Under the pieces are notes generated by a model. That model searched no databases and had not been told where the DNA came from. It was given only the letters and a program-made list of their open reading frames with translations. Below are positions 34,880-43,640 of a stretch of 64,000 bases of DNA, one piece after another. The DNA is from Chitinophaga pinensis. GTDB taxonomy: Bacteria; Bacteroidota; Bacteroidia; UBA4408. The stretch covers positions 272,403 to 336,402 of the forward strand of contig CAMAVS010000001.1 in NCBI GenBank assembly GCA_945861665.1, written 5' to 3'. Each line of letters opens with the position of its first letter. The first letter of the stretch is position 1. The position numbers and the translations under genes were made by a program.

Positions 34880-35629
34880 ATGGTAAACGCAGAGAAATAC
34901 CATTTTAGTGATTTCACAACCGAAAATTATAGAAAACTATTACGCTTAGCGAAATCAAAGTATACTTTTTGTACGTTCACAGAACTCAATGGTAAAGAAA
35001 AATTTATTACCTGGAGGCACGATATTGACTTTTCAATGCATCGCGCCTTAAAAATGGCGCAAATAGAGGCTGAAGAAGGGATTAAAGCAACCTATTGTAT
35101 ATTGCTTCATAGCGAATTCTATAACTTATTGGAAAAAGAAATTTCAGATATTCTTCTTCAAATAATTAAACTTGGCCATTCTATCGGCTTACATTTCGAC
35201 AGTCATTATTATGACATTAAGAACGAAACAGGATTAGAAGAAAAACTGCTTTTTGAAAAAAGCATTATTGAAAATTTATTTCCTATTAAGGTCGACTGTT
35301 TTTGTTTTCACATTACCAATGAATTTACCATTGGCTGCAATAAAGAAAGTTATGCCGGATTAATAAACTGTTACTCTGATAAATTTCAAAAAGAAGTTGG
35401 CTATTGTTCTGACTCCAACGGTTACTGGCGTTTTGCACGATTAGAAGATATACTTATTGAAGCAGCATGCGAAAAACTACAAGTGCTTACACATCCTGAA
35501 TTGTGGCAAGACGAAATCATGTCGCCCAAACAAAGAGTGTACCGCTGCATTGATGAAAGAGCTATAAAAACAAAACAATGGTACGACACTACATTAAAAA
35601 ATCATAATAGAGAAAATATTGACTGGTAA
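34880..35629 (+). CDS. WbmS-like/NodB-type polysaccharide deacetylase-like protein
   Basis: 249 residues. The segment FITWRHDIDFSMHRALKMAQIEAEEGIKATYCILLHSEFYN contains the R-H-D-I-D catalytic pattern of NodB-type deacetylases and GLHFDSHYYD carries further metal ligands. The LTHPELWQDE C-terminal motif is the typical closing strand. This resembles the WbmS group in Bordetella O-antigen loci. Predicted to remove an N-acetyl group from an intermediate; not shown directly. Confidence 0.72.
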   Translation: MVNAEKYHFSDFTTENYRKLLRLAKSKYTFCTFTELNGKEKFITWRHDIDFSMHRALKMAQIEAEEGIKATYCILLHSEFYNLLEKEISDILLQIIKLGHSIGLHFDSHYYDIKNETGLEEKLLFEKSIIENLFPIKVDCFCFHITNEFTIGCNKESYAGLINCYSDKFQKEVGYCSDSNGYWRFARLEDILIEAACEKLQVLTHPELWQDEIMSPKQRVYRCIDERAIKTKQWYDTTLKNHNRENIDW

Positions 35630-35653
35630 TAACCTATTAAACCAATTACCGCT

Positions 35654-36184
35654 ATGCTTACATCCGAAAACATACACCTATCACCCATTCACAAAAAAGA
35701 CAGTGAAGTACTATTTAATTGGATTAACAACCGTGAGTTGGTACTTTACAATGCACCATACAAACCCATTATGGAGCAAAATCACGAACAATGGATGGAT
35801 TCCATAGCAAAAAGTAAAGACGTTCAACTTTTCGGAATAAGAGAAAATAAAGGCAATACCTTGATTGGTTCTTGCCAATTGTATTCCATTAATTTACTTG
35901 CCCGCAATGCCGAATTGCAAATAAGAATTGGTGAAACAAACCAAAGAGGTAAAGGATATGGTTCCGAAGCGGTGCAACTGCTGCTCCAATTCGGCTTCAA
36001 TGATTTAAACTTGCACCGCATTTACTTACACGTTTTTAGTGACAATAATGCTGCCATAAAATCCTATTTAAAATGTGGTTTTAAAACAGAAGGAACATTA
36101 AGACAAGCTGTTTTCATTGATGGAAAATACGCAGACATTGCAGTAATGGCAATTTTAAAAGAAGAATTTAATGCCCGAAAATAA
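35654..36184 (+). CDS. GNAT family N-acetyltransferase
   Basis: 176 residues. Acetyl-CoA binding segment RIGETNQRGKGYGSEAVQLLLQFGF (Q/RxxGxG/A) and the RimJ/RimL-like ending LHRIYLHVFSDNNAAIKSYLKCGFKTEG. Similar proteins in glycan loci acetylate amino-sugars (PseH-like). It is 24 nt behind the deacetylase-like gene and overlaps the WbqC gene by 14 nt. A deacetylase next to an acetyltransferase could swap acyl groups on one amino-sugar. Confidence 0.87.
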   Translation: MLTSENIHLSPIHKKDSEVLFNWINNRELVLYNAPYKPIMEQNHEQWMDSIAKSKDVQLFGIRENKGNTLIGSCQLYSINLLARNAELQIRIGETNQRGKGYGSEAVQLLLQFGFNDLNLHRIYLHVFSDNNAAIKSYLKCGFKTEGTLRQAVFIDGKYADIAVMAILKEEFNARK

Positions 36185-36893
36185 AATTGTTGGAATACAC
36201 CAACCTAATCTTTTTCCTTGGCTTGGCTTTTTTAGTAAAATACTAAAATCGGACTGCTTTGTTTTTCTAAATCACGTGGTAAACAATCCACGAACCGCAA
36301 TATATACAAAAAGAGTTCAAATTATTTTAAACGGAGAGGAGCACTGGCTCACCATTCCATTAAAAAATGTAAAGGGCGAAACTTTTATTCCCATTAACAA
36401 AATGGAAATTGATAACCCTGCCTTAATCGCATCAAAGCACTTAAAAACATTAGAACTCAATTATAAAAGAGCTCCTTTTTTTTCAGACATCTTTGAATAC
36501 CTTGTAGCGTTTTACGAACATAAAAGTCCGCTGATAAGTGAACGTAATATTGATTTTATACTTGCAATCTGCAAACGCCTTGAAATACAAAAAGAGTTTT
36601 TAATAAGCAGTGATTTAAATTGCAGCGCCACCTCTACCGAAATGTTAATAGAGATTTTGCATAAAACAAAAGGCAACATCTATTTGTCGGGCGATGGTGC
36701 CGAAGGCTATCAGGAAGATAGCTTGTATAGCGTAAACAACATTCAACTGCAATTTTCAAATTTTCAACATCCCACTTATCCGCAATTCAACACATCCAAT
36801 TTCAAAAAAGGCCTTTCCATCATTGATGTTTTAATGAACATAGGGGTTGACGAAACTAAAAATCTTTTATTACTATCTTTGCAATCCAGTTAA
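36171..36893 (+). CDS. WbqC family protein
   Basis: 240 residues. The start NKIVGIHQPNLFPWLGFFSKILKSDCFVFLNHVVNNPRTAIYTKR with HQPxxFPW is the WbqC signature, found in many O-antigen clusters. Its biochemical role is not established; a part in N-acylation or amino-sugar processing has been suggested from context. Overlaps the GNAT gene by 14 nt. Note a TATCTTTG promoter box inside its 3' end. Confidence 0.88.
   Translation: MPENKIVGIHQPNLFPWLGFFSKILKSDCFVFLNHVVNNPRTAIYTKRVQIILNGEEHWLTIPLKNVKGETFIPINKMEIDNPALIASKHLKTLELNYKRAPFFSDIFEYLVAFYEHKSPLISERNIDFILAICKRLEIQKEFLISSDLNCSATSTEMLIEILHKTKGNIYLSGDGAEGYQEDSLYSVNNIQLQFSNFQHPTYPQFNTSNFKKGLSIIDVLMNIGVDETKNLLLLSLQSS
36874..36881 (+). promoter_or_regulatory. 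Possible internal promoter before the glycosyltransferase block
   Basis: TATCTTTG, exact TAnnTTTG, inside the end of the wbqC-like gene, 27 nt before the next start codon. It may restart transcription of the downstream half of the locus. Confidence 0.35.
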
Positions 36894-36908
36894 CCGCAAA
36901 TTAGGACA

Positions 36909-38231
36909 ATGCAAGACAATAAAAGAAAAGAAAAAAGTGTTTTATATGTTGGGCAAGCCTATTACAACCATTGGTACCTTTCCAGAGAGCTTCGAAAATT
37001 AAATTGGAAAGCCGACCTAGTAAACTTGGAACGAGTTGAGAACTCAGATTTTTACCATGGTCAAGATGTTGGATTTTACGAAGACAAATACAAGCAGTTT
37101 TACCAAAAATTGGAGTATTACCTCTATGCCCTCGACAATTATAATATTTTTCATTTTGCAAATAGCTTTGGCATTTATTTTATAAATGATTTGGATACCA
37201 ACAAGCCACAAAAAAAAGAAGGGCTGCGGTACCAATTATTTAAATTCCTATTTGATTCTATACTAAAGTGGAAACTTAACAATATGTACCGACTGGTTTA
37301 TTTAGTTGGGATTAAACGAAGTGCTCGCTTACTTATCAAATACAAAGAATATTTACCCGAACGATGGGATATACTTCTTATTAAGAAATTGGGAAAGAAA
37401 ATAGTATATACCAATAATGGCTGTTTGGATGGAACATTGCAAAGTACCTTTATAAAATGGAGTACACCCGACAATATTCCCATTTGTGATATTTGCCCGC
37501 ATAAGTACCGTCCCGAAATTTGTAGTGATGAACGCAATAAAAGATGGGGAGAATTTAGAAACAGCGTAGCTGACTATCAATGTCTTTTAGGTGGAAACAG
37601 AATTAATTACAACGATGTGGAAAGCGTTCACGAAGTTCCCGAAATATACTGTATAGATAAAGATTTTTGGAATCCCGATTTACTTATACCAACCAATTAT
37701 AAGTTACCTTTTGCCGATAATATTGTGAAGATATACCACGCTGTAGGAAATTATGCATCAAGGTCTCAAACAGGTAACAAAACGATAAAATCGACCCATA
37801 TTTACATTCCATTGATTGAAAAGTTAAAAAAACAAGGATTGCCTGTAGAGTTAATTTTCTTTAACGATGTACCCAACAAAAAAGTGCGATTTTATCAAGC
37901 ACAAGCCGATATTGTTGTAGATATGCTCACCTACGGTTTTTTTGGTGCAAATATCCGCGAAGCAATGATGCTTGGCAAACCTTGTATATGCTACTTACGA
38001 CCAGAATGGATTGAGGCAATTAGAAAAGAGGTTCCAGGATATGCAGACGAACTGCCCATTATAAGTGCAACTCCCGAAACGGTTGAGGCAATACTTATTG
38101 ACCTAATTAACAACCCTGAAAAAAGAAAAGAAATTGGAAGAAAAAGCAGAGAATTTACTATTAAATGGCACTCTTCGGATATTGCTGCCATTAAATTTGA
38201 TAAAATATATTCTAATCTACTAAATAGCTAA
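36909..38231 (+). CDS. Glycosyltransferase, GT-B-like
   Basis: 440 residues. N-terminal KSVLYVGQAYYNHWYLSRELRKL resembles a GT-B fold start, and the C-terminal half has KIYHAVGNYASRSQTGNKTIKST, ELIFFNDVPNKKVRFYQAQADIVVDMLTYGFFGANIREAMMLGKPCICYLRPEW, typical of GT4-type UDP-sugar binding with E in IREAMMLGKP. An internal Cys-rich segment (CDICPHKYRPEIC) might bind a metal. Acceptor and donor unknown. No membrane segments. Confidence 0.75.
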   Translation: MQDNKRKEKSVLYVGQAYYNHWYLSRELRKLNWKADLVNLERVENSDFYHGQDVGFYEDKYKQFYQKLEYYLYALDNYNIFHFANSFGIYFINDLDTNKPQKKEGLRYQLFKFLFDSILKWKLNNMYRLVYLVGIKRSARLLIKYKEYLPERWDILLIKKLGKKIVYTNNGCLDGTLQSTFIKWSTPDNIPICDICPHKYRPEICSDERNKRWGEFRNSVADYQCLLGGNRINYNDVESVHEVPEIYCIDKDFWNPDLLIPTNYKLPFADNIVKIYHAVGNYASRSQTGNKTIKSTHIYIPLIEKLKKQGLPVELIFFNDVPNKKVRFYQAQADIVVDMLTYGFFGANIREAMMLGKPCICYLRPEWIEAIRKEVPGYADELPIISATPETVEAILIDLINNPEKRKEIGRKSREFTIKWHSSDIAAIKFDKIYSNLLNS

Positions 38232-38272
38232 AACAATAGGTGAATGATGTATCCCTATTCAAAAATATAATT

Positions 38273-38280
38273 TAGATTTG
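38273..38280 (+). promoter_or_regulatory. -7 box just upstream of a methyltransferase remnant
   Basis: TAGATTTG, exact TAnnTTTG, 6 nt before the remnant start codon. It may be an old promoter now serving the following glycosyltransferase gene. Confidence 0.3.
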
Positions 38281-38286
38281 CGTTAT

Positions 38287-38427
38287 ATGAAATGGAGATT
38301 CAACCAATACGTCAGCTGCGAAAAACTAATACCTTACTCAGGCTTCAACAATAAAAATATATTAGATCACGGTTGTGCTTTAGGCATTGATGCCGTTTTT
38401 GAACTTACAAAAAAGCTCGACAACTAG
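38287..38427 (+). pseudogene. N-terminal remnant of a SAM-dependent methyltransferase
   Basis: A 46-residue open frame from ATG 38287 to TAG 38425-38427. It reads MKWRFNQYVSCEKLIPYSGF, then a segment NKNILDHGCALGIDAVFELT. The latter is a recognisable but degraded motif I (usual form LDxGCGxGxD) and nothing of the rest of the fold follows. A short stub with a clear methyltransferase opening, in a locus with several intact ones, points to truncation or deletion. A functional micro-protein is possible but less likely. Confidence 0.55.
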
Positions 38428-38456
38428 CAGAGCGGTATTATTTTACATCCGCAACA

Positions 38457-39773
38457 ATGAAAGCGAAATACAACATTCTTATTCTTTATGGTCATTTAGA
38501 ATACCCTCTCAGAGCATCCGTCAGAGACCTAATCTATTGCTTTAAAAAGTATGCAAATTCGCATTGCTTTTATTATTCACCCGACCATGGTGATTTTCCC
38601 GAGTACCTCAAAAAAATTGATTTTGACTTAATTGTATACAGTACCGTTTTTGTGGGTGAACGTTGGGGAGGCGAAGTACAACTAAACAACAGGTCACTAT
38701 CAAAAATTAATCACTTAAAAAATTCAAGAGCGGTTAAAATTGTTCATCCACAAGATGAGTGGATACATACAGATACATTGTGTAAGTTTATCAATGACTT
38801 TAACATCAATCACGTTTTTTCAGTTGCTCCGCCAAGCGAATGGAAAAAAATATACAATACGGTTGACCACCAAAAAGTACTGTTTCACGAAACCCTCACA
38901 GGCTATTTAGACGATGATACGGTACAAAAAATAAGCAACATCATTTCACAAGTAAAAGAACGTGATATTGATGTTGGTTATAGAGCATACAAAGCACCAA
39001 CCTGGCTTGGGAAACACGGCTATTTAAAAACACAAATAGCAGATGTTTTTGCAAATGAAGCACCAAAAGAAGGTTTTAGTGTTGACATATCAACCGACAA
39101 CAAAGGTGTTATTTTAGGGGATGACTGGTTTCGTTTTATGGCACGCTGTAAGTATTTTATTGGTGTAGAAGGCGGCTCAACCATCATTGATAGGGATGGT
39201 GCTATTTGGAAAAAAGGTACTGCATATGAAAAAGAGCACCCCAATGCAAATTTCGAAGAATTCGAAAGAAATTGTTTTCCTAGAATGGATGGAAACTTGA
39301 AACTCATTGCCATTTCACCAAGACATTTAGAAGCCTGTGTTACAAAGTCCTGTCAGGTACTTATTGAAGGTGACTATAATCACATACTTAAACCAGGTGA
39401 ACACTACATTGAGTTAAAAAGAGATTTTTCAAATTTGAAGGATGTTTTCAAACTCATGAAGGACGAATCGCTTCGAATTAAAATTGCAGAAAGAGCATAT
39501 AAGGATATTGTTCATTCGGGAGAATATTCTTACAGAAACTATGTGAAGATGATTCTAAACGCATCATTCAAAGGAATACAAAAAACAGATTCTGCCAACA
39601 CCAAAACCTATTTCTATAGTCTTTATAATAAACTCAAAGAATACATTTATTGGAATCGAAAAAATCCTAACATCAACAAAAAAACACTCTTCATTCGCTC
39701 AATTTTGGTGAACATTTACATATATTTGGGTTTTAGATATCTGAAGCAGTTAATAAAACCAAAAAGTAATTGA
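38457..39773 (+). CDS. Glycosyltransferase-like protein of the CgeB type
   Basis: 438 residues. The N-terminus KAKYNILILYGHLEYPLRASVRDLIYCFKKY and the C-terminal half (RHLEACVTKSCQVLIEGDYNHILKPGEHYIELKRDFSNLKDVFKLMKDE) match the glycosyltransferase-like CgeB domain, where E/D residues after the A-C-x-T-x-x-x-Q pattern sit in the sugar-nucleotide pocket. No clear membrane segments. It precedes the second AsnB homologue by 3 nt. Substrate unknown. Confidence 0.65.
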   Translation: MKAKYNILILYGHLEYPLRASVRDLIYCFKKYANSHCFYYSPDHGDFPEYLKKIDFDLIVYSTVFVGERWGGEVQLNNRSLSKINHLKNSRAVKIVHPQDEWIHTDTLCKFINDFNINHVFSVAPPSEWKKIYNTVDHQKVLFHETLTGYLDDDTVQKISNIISQVKERDIDVGYRAYKAPTWLGKHGYLKTQIADVFANEAPKEGFSVDISTDNKGVILGDDWFRFMARCKYFIGVEGGSTIIDRDGAIWKKGTAYEKEHPNANFEEFERNCFPRMDGNLKLIAISPRHLEACVTKSCQVLIEGDYNHILKPGEHYIELKRDFSNLKDVFKLMKDESLRIKIAERAYKDIVHSGEYSYRNYVKMILNASFKGIQKTDSANTKTYFYSLYNKLKEYIYWNRKNPNINKKTLFIRSILVNIYIYLGFRYLKQLIKPKSN

Positions 39774-39776
39774 TAT

Positions 39777-41687
39777 ATGTGTGGTATTGCCGGAATTTTC
39801 CAACTGCAACATTCTAAAATACAGGCGCTTCGAAATTCTTTAGAAGTAATGAATACCATTCAAGCACACCGTGGGCCTGACGGACATCGTGTGTGGACAC
39901 ATTCAAATGAACATGTAGGTTTTGCTCATCGCAGGTTGAGTATCATTGACATTGAAAGTGGAGCACAGCCAATGAGCGATAAGGCAGGAAACACTATCTG
40001 CTACAACGGTGAAATTTACAATTACATTGAACTCCGAAAAGAACTCAGTGGATATTCGTTCAAAACAACTTCTGATACTGAAGTAATATTAGCAGCCTAT
40101 TTAAAATGGGGTAACGATTGTGTAAAGCAGCTTCGAGGAATGTTTTCCTTTGCAATATGGGATGAAAAAAAAGGAACATTTTTTTGTGCAAGAGATCGGT
40201 TTGGGATAAAACCATTCTATTATACCTTGGTAAATAACACTTTTTATTTTGCCTCAGAAGCCAAAACCCTATTACCTTTTATTGATGAAATTAAAACCAA
40301 TACAAATGCGCTAAAAGAATACCTATATTTTCAATTATGCATTGGCAGTAATACACTATTTGAGGGAATAAAAGAGCTTGCTCCCGCACATACACTTACA
40401 TTTAATAAAGAAAAACTTTCTATTCAACACTATTGGGAAGTATATTACAATTTGGATTTCGAAAGCTCGGCAAGCTACTTTGAGGAAAAACTTGCCAGCC
40501 TTTTATACGACTCAATAAACGTCCACACCCGCAGCGATGTTCCAGTTGGCGCCTATGTAAGCGGTGGAGTTGATTCAGGAATTATATCTTCCGTTGCAGC
40601 AAAAAACAATGATAGCAATGAACCCTTTTATGCCTTTACAGGAAAATTTTCAATGGGCGAATTGTACGATGAAAGCTTTTATGCGCGTAAAATGGCAGAA
40701 ATGCGTGGGATGAAATTGTTTGAAGTTGACATTACCAGCAATGATTTTGTAAACTCTATTCGTGATGTAATATACCATTTGGATTATCCTGTAGCGGGAC
40801 CAGGATCTTTTCCGCAATACCATGTTTCTAAATTGGCAGCACAACACCGCAAAGTTGTATTGGGTGGACAAGGTGGTGATGAAATATTTGGAGGTTACAC
40901 ACGTTACCTTATTGCCTATTTTGAACAATGCATTAAAGGTGCTATTGAAGGCACGCTTAATTCAGGAAACTTTATTGTTACATATGAATCCATCATTCCA
41001 AATTTAATATCCTTAAAAAATTACAAGCCTTTGATGAAAGATTTTTTCAGTGAAGGCTTGTTTGATTCAATTGACAAACGTTATTTTAGACTCATCAACA
41101 GGGCGCCCGACCTTAAGGACGAAATTAAATGGGATGAATTGGGCGAATATTCTCCTTTCGATACCTTTTCAGAAATTTTTAACGGCAAAAATGTTGGGAA
41201 GGAATCGTACTTCGATAAAATGACGCACTTTGATTTTAAAACCTTATTACCTTCATTGCTGCAAGTAGAAGACAGAATGAGTATGGCACACGGTGTTGAA
41301 TCACGCGTTCCATTTCTCGACCACGAGTTGGTTGAATTTGCTGCCACTATGCCATCGAACATAAAATTCAAAGACGGTACTTTAAAAAGAATTTTAACAA
41401 ATACAATGAAGCACGAATTGCCGACTGAAATTTTGGAACGCAAAAACAAAATGGGCTTTCCTGTGCCGCTTAACGACTGGATGAAAGATGAATTAAAAGA
41501 TTTCATAAACGATATATTTAACTCCGAAAAAGCTAAAAACAGAGGCTTTATCAATCATTCTCAACTCATAAAAGGCTTAACAAGTCAAAATCAATTTGGT
41601 AGAAAACTTTGGGGATTATTATCTCTAGAGCTTTGGCAACAAGAGTTTCACGACAAACAACATCATTATAAAAAAATGATTCAATAA
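39777..41687 (+). CDS. Asparagine synthase family amidotransferase, copy 2
   Basis: 636 residues with catalytic Cys2 (MCGIAGIFQ), HRGPDGHR, FAHRRLSIIDI and the PPi-loop SGGVDS starting at S262, all intact. The C-terminal synthetase domain includes VVLGGQGGDEIFGGYTRYL (ATP/substrate region) and MAHGVESRVPFLDHELVEF. Likely glutamine-dependent amidation of a sugar acid. Codon use matches its flanks, unlike copy 1. Next gene starts 10 nt on. Confidence 0.9.
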   Translation: MCGIAGIFQLQHSKIQALRNSLEVMNTIQAHRGPDGHRVWTHSNEHVGFAHRRLSIIDIESGAQPMSDKAGNTICYNGEIYNYIELRKELSGYSFKTTSDTEVILAAYLKWGNDCVKQLRGMFSFAIWDEKKGTFFCARDRFGIKPFYYTLVNNTFYFASEAKTLLPFIDEIKTNTNALKEYLYFQLCIGSNTLFEGIKELAPAHTLTFNKEKLSIQHYWEVYYNLDFESSASYFEEKLASLLYDSINVHTRSDVPVGAYVSGGVDSGIISSVAAKNNDSNEPFYAFTGKFSMGELYDESFYARKMAEMRGMKLFEVDITSNDFVNSIRDVIYHLDYPVAGPGSFPQYHVSKLAAQHRKVVLGGQGGDEIFGGYTRYLIAYFEQCIKGAIEGTLNSGNFIVTYESIIPNLISLKNYKPLMKDFFSEGLFDSIDKRYFRLINRAPDLKDEIKWDELGEYSPFDTFSEIFNGKNVGKESYFDKMTHFDFKTLLPSLLQVEDRMSMAHGVESRVPFLDHELVEFAATMPSNIKFKDGTLKRILTNTMKHELPTEILERKNKMGFPVPLNDWMKDELKDFINDIFNSEKAKNRGFINHSQLIKGLTSQNQFGRKLWGLLSLELWQQEFHDKQHHYKKMIQ

Positions 41688-41697
41688 TACTTTTAGG

Positions 41698-42672
41698 ATG
41701 AATTATTTGGTTGGGTATAAAATCTGGGGAGCAATATTGTTTTGTTTGTTGGGTATTACTTTTTTTATCGTCTCCTTGTTTATTAAACAAAAATCGGAAA
41801 AAAGTTTAGCACAGACGTTTCTCTACCCTCTTTTTCAAAGCGCTTTTATAATTGCCTTGTCTGGATTGATTTTCATAGTAGGATATAAAATATCCAATTA
41901 TAAAAACCAAAACATATCAATGGTCCAAAACAAAGCTATATTTAGCGGGATGGATTTCGATAAAAATTATATAGAAAACATTATTACCGCTTCGGATATT
42001 GCGAATTTAAAATCTGCAAAAGATAGCTTGGAAGCAACAAAAATAATTAATCACCTCTATATAAAATTCAAAAATAACCTTGGGGTCACAATAGGTAATG
42101 ACCCTGAAATGAATGCCTTTGTATTCTCTACAATACTTAGCCACATTTCATCACCCTACGGAAAATCAACAGAAAATGAACTGATTCCATTACTAAAAGA
42201 AGATAGTTTAGATTGTGATAACTATTTAATGTTAGCTATATATATCTTTGAAACCATAGTCCCAAATCACACGAGTGAATATGAAATAGTAGGATTCTAT
42301 GGTGGAGCGGTGGGTAATCACGCTCAAGTATTTTACAAAAAAGGAAATGAAAAAGTTCTTTGCGATCCCACATATGGATTTGTAGCGAATATTAAATTGG
42401 GTATCCTTCTTAAAGGTATAAAACTATCGGAAGATCAATTATTCGTATTCTCCTCTCCCCAATCACCTATAAAAAGTACTATAAGCAATGCGATTGAAGC
42501 TGTAATTAATGGGCAATATAACCCACGTGATTTATTATTTTATTTTGAGAATGTTCATACCTTTGCAACGTATTCAAAAAACTTCCCAAGTTTTGAAAAA
42601 ATGATTGATAGTTTTAAGAGCCCTGGCGGAAGCAAAATGTATAAAGAACTAACGAATAGTAAAAAAGATTAA
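41698..42672 (+). CDS. Membrane protein with transglutaminase-like (Cys-His-Asp) domain
   Basis: 324 residues. Two N-terminal membrane segments (about 5-27 and 44-63). A soluble domain follows with the transglutaminase/papain-like triad in order: C173 (SLDCDNYLMLAIYIF), H208 (GGAVGNHAQVFY) and D223 (LCDPTYGFVANI). The spacing and the His-Ala-Gln-Val and Asp-Pro-Thr-x-Gly motifs are those of the transglutaminase-core superfamily. Its location within a glycan operon is unusual. Activity (crosslinking, hydrolysis or transfer) is not predictable. The domain probably faces the periplasm. Confidence 0.6.
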   Translation: MNYLVGYKIWGAILFCLLGITFFIVSLFIKQKSEKSLAQTFLYPLFQSAFIIALSGLIFIVGYKISNYKNQNISMVQNKAIFSGMDFDKNYIENIITASDIANLKSAKDSLEATKIINHLYIKFKNNLGVTIGNDPEMNAFVFSTILSHISSPYGKSTENELIPLLKEDSLDCDNYLMLAIYIFETIVPNHTSEYEIVGFYGGAVGNHAQVFYKKGNEKVLCDPTYGFVANIKLGILLKGIKLSEDQLFVFSSPQSPIKSTISNAIEAVINGQYNPRDLLFYFENVHTFATYSKNFPSFEKMIDSFKSPGGSKMYKELTNSKKD

Positions 42673-42682
42673 ACCATAAAAA

Positions 42683-43639
42683 ATGAAAGTACTTATAACT
42701 GGAGGAGCAGGATTTATCGGCTCACATTTAGCAGATGAATTATTATCACAAGGTCACCATGTATTGGTGATTGATAATTACCAAACAGGAAGAGTTGAAA
42801 ATAATACTCAACACAAAAACTTAACAGTAGTAGAAGGAACGATAGCGGATGCCGCTTTAGTAAACAAAGCCTTTGATAGTTTTATGCCAGATAAAGTAGT
42901 ACACGCTGCGGCATCCTACAAAGATCCTGAAAATTGGGAAGAAGATGTTTATACCAATGTATTGGGAACTGTTAACATAATGCGAGCGGCAAAAAAACAC
43001 AATGTATCGCGCGTTATCTATTTTCAAACAGCTTTGTGTTACGGACTAAAACCATTGGAACAACCCATCACACTTAACCACCCATTATTTTCCGGAAAAT
43101 CGGAAGGGGGAAGTAGTTATGCCATTAGCAAAACAGGCGGTGAGCAGTATATTGAACTAAGTGGATTGGATTTTGTTTCTTTCCGTTTAGCAAACGCTTA
43201 TGGACCAAGAAACCTAAGCGGACCATTGCCAACATTTTATAGCAGACTATCAACAGGAAAAGCTTGTTTTGTAATGGATACACGTAGAGATTTTATTTAT
43301 GTTAAAGACTTGGTTGGCTGTGTTATGAACGCATTAAACGGTATGGGAACAAGAGGCTATTATCACATCGCTACCGGCAGTGACTATTCTATAAAGGAAC
43401 TTTTTGATTCAACTATTAAAGCATTGAATATTAAATTGGAGAAAGATGTGGAAGTTCGTCCGCGTGGTGTTGATGATGTTTTTACTATACTTATTGATCC
43501 AAGCAAAACCAATAAAGATTTTAACTGGAAAGCATCTACTCCACTTGAATTTGGTATTAAAGAAGCCATAGAGTGGTATAAATTAAACGGTATTACTCAA
43601 ACCTTTACTCACTTAAAACAAATTGAGGAAAAACATTGA
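42683..43639 (+). CDS. NAD-dependent sugar epimerase (WbmG-like)
   Basis: 318 residues. Rossmann start KVLITGGAGFIGSHLADELL; catalytic region SSYAISKTGGEQYIE (YxxxK) with a Gln-Thr-Ala in place of the usual Ser-Ser near FQTALCYGLKP; NAYGPRNLSGPLPTFYSRL. It is paired with another epimerase that begins 1 nt after its stop. The pair resembles WbmG and WbmF of Bordetella O-antigen loci, thought to epimerise uronic-acid-type intermediates. Product unknown. Confidence 0.8.
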   Translation: MKVLITGGAGFIGSHLADELLSQGHHVLVIDNYQTGRVENNTQHKNLTVVEGTIADAALVNKAFDSFMPDKVVHAAASYKDPENWEEDVYTNVLGTVNIMRAAKKHNVSRVIYFQTALCYGLKPLEQPITLNHPLFSGKSEGGSSYAISKTGGEQYIELSGLDFVSFRLANAYGPRNLSGPLPTFYSRLSTGKACFVMDTRRDFIYVKDLVGCVMNALNGMGTRGYYHIATGSDYSIKELFDSTIKALNIKLEKDVEVRPRGVDDVFTILIDPSKTNKDFNWKASTPLEFGIKEAIEWYKLNGITQTFTHLKQIEEKH

Positions 43640-43640
43640 T

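Noticed and set aside
41081-41554. 157-residue minus-strand frame opposite the second AsnB gene
   Set aside because: Antisense shadow within the synthetase domain.
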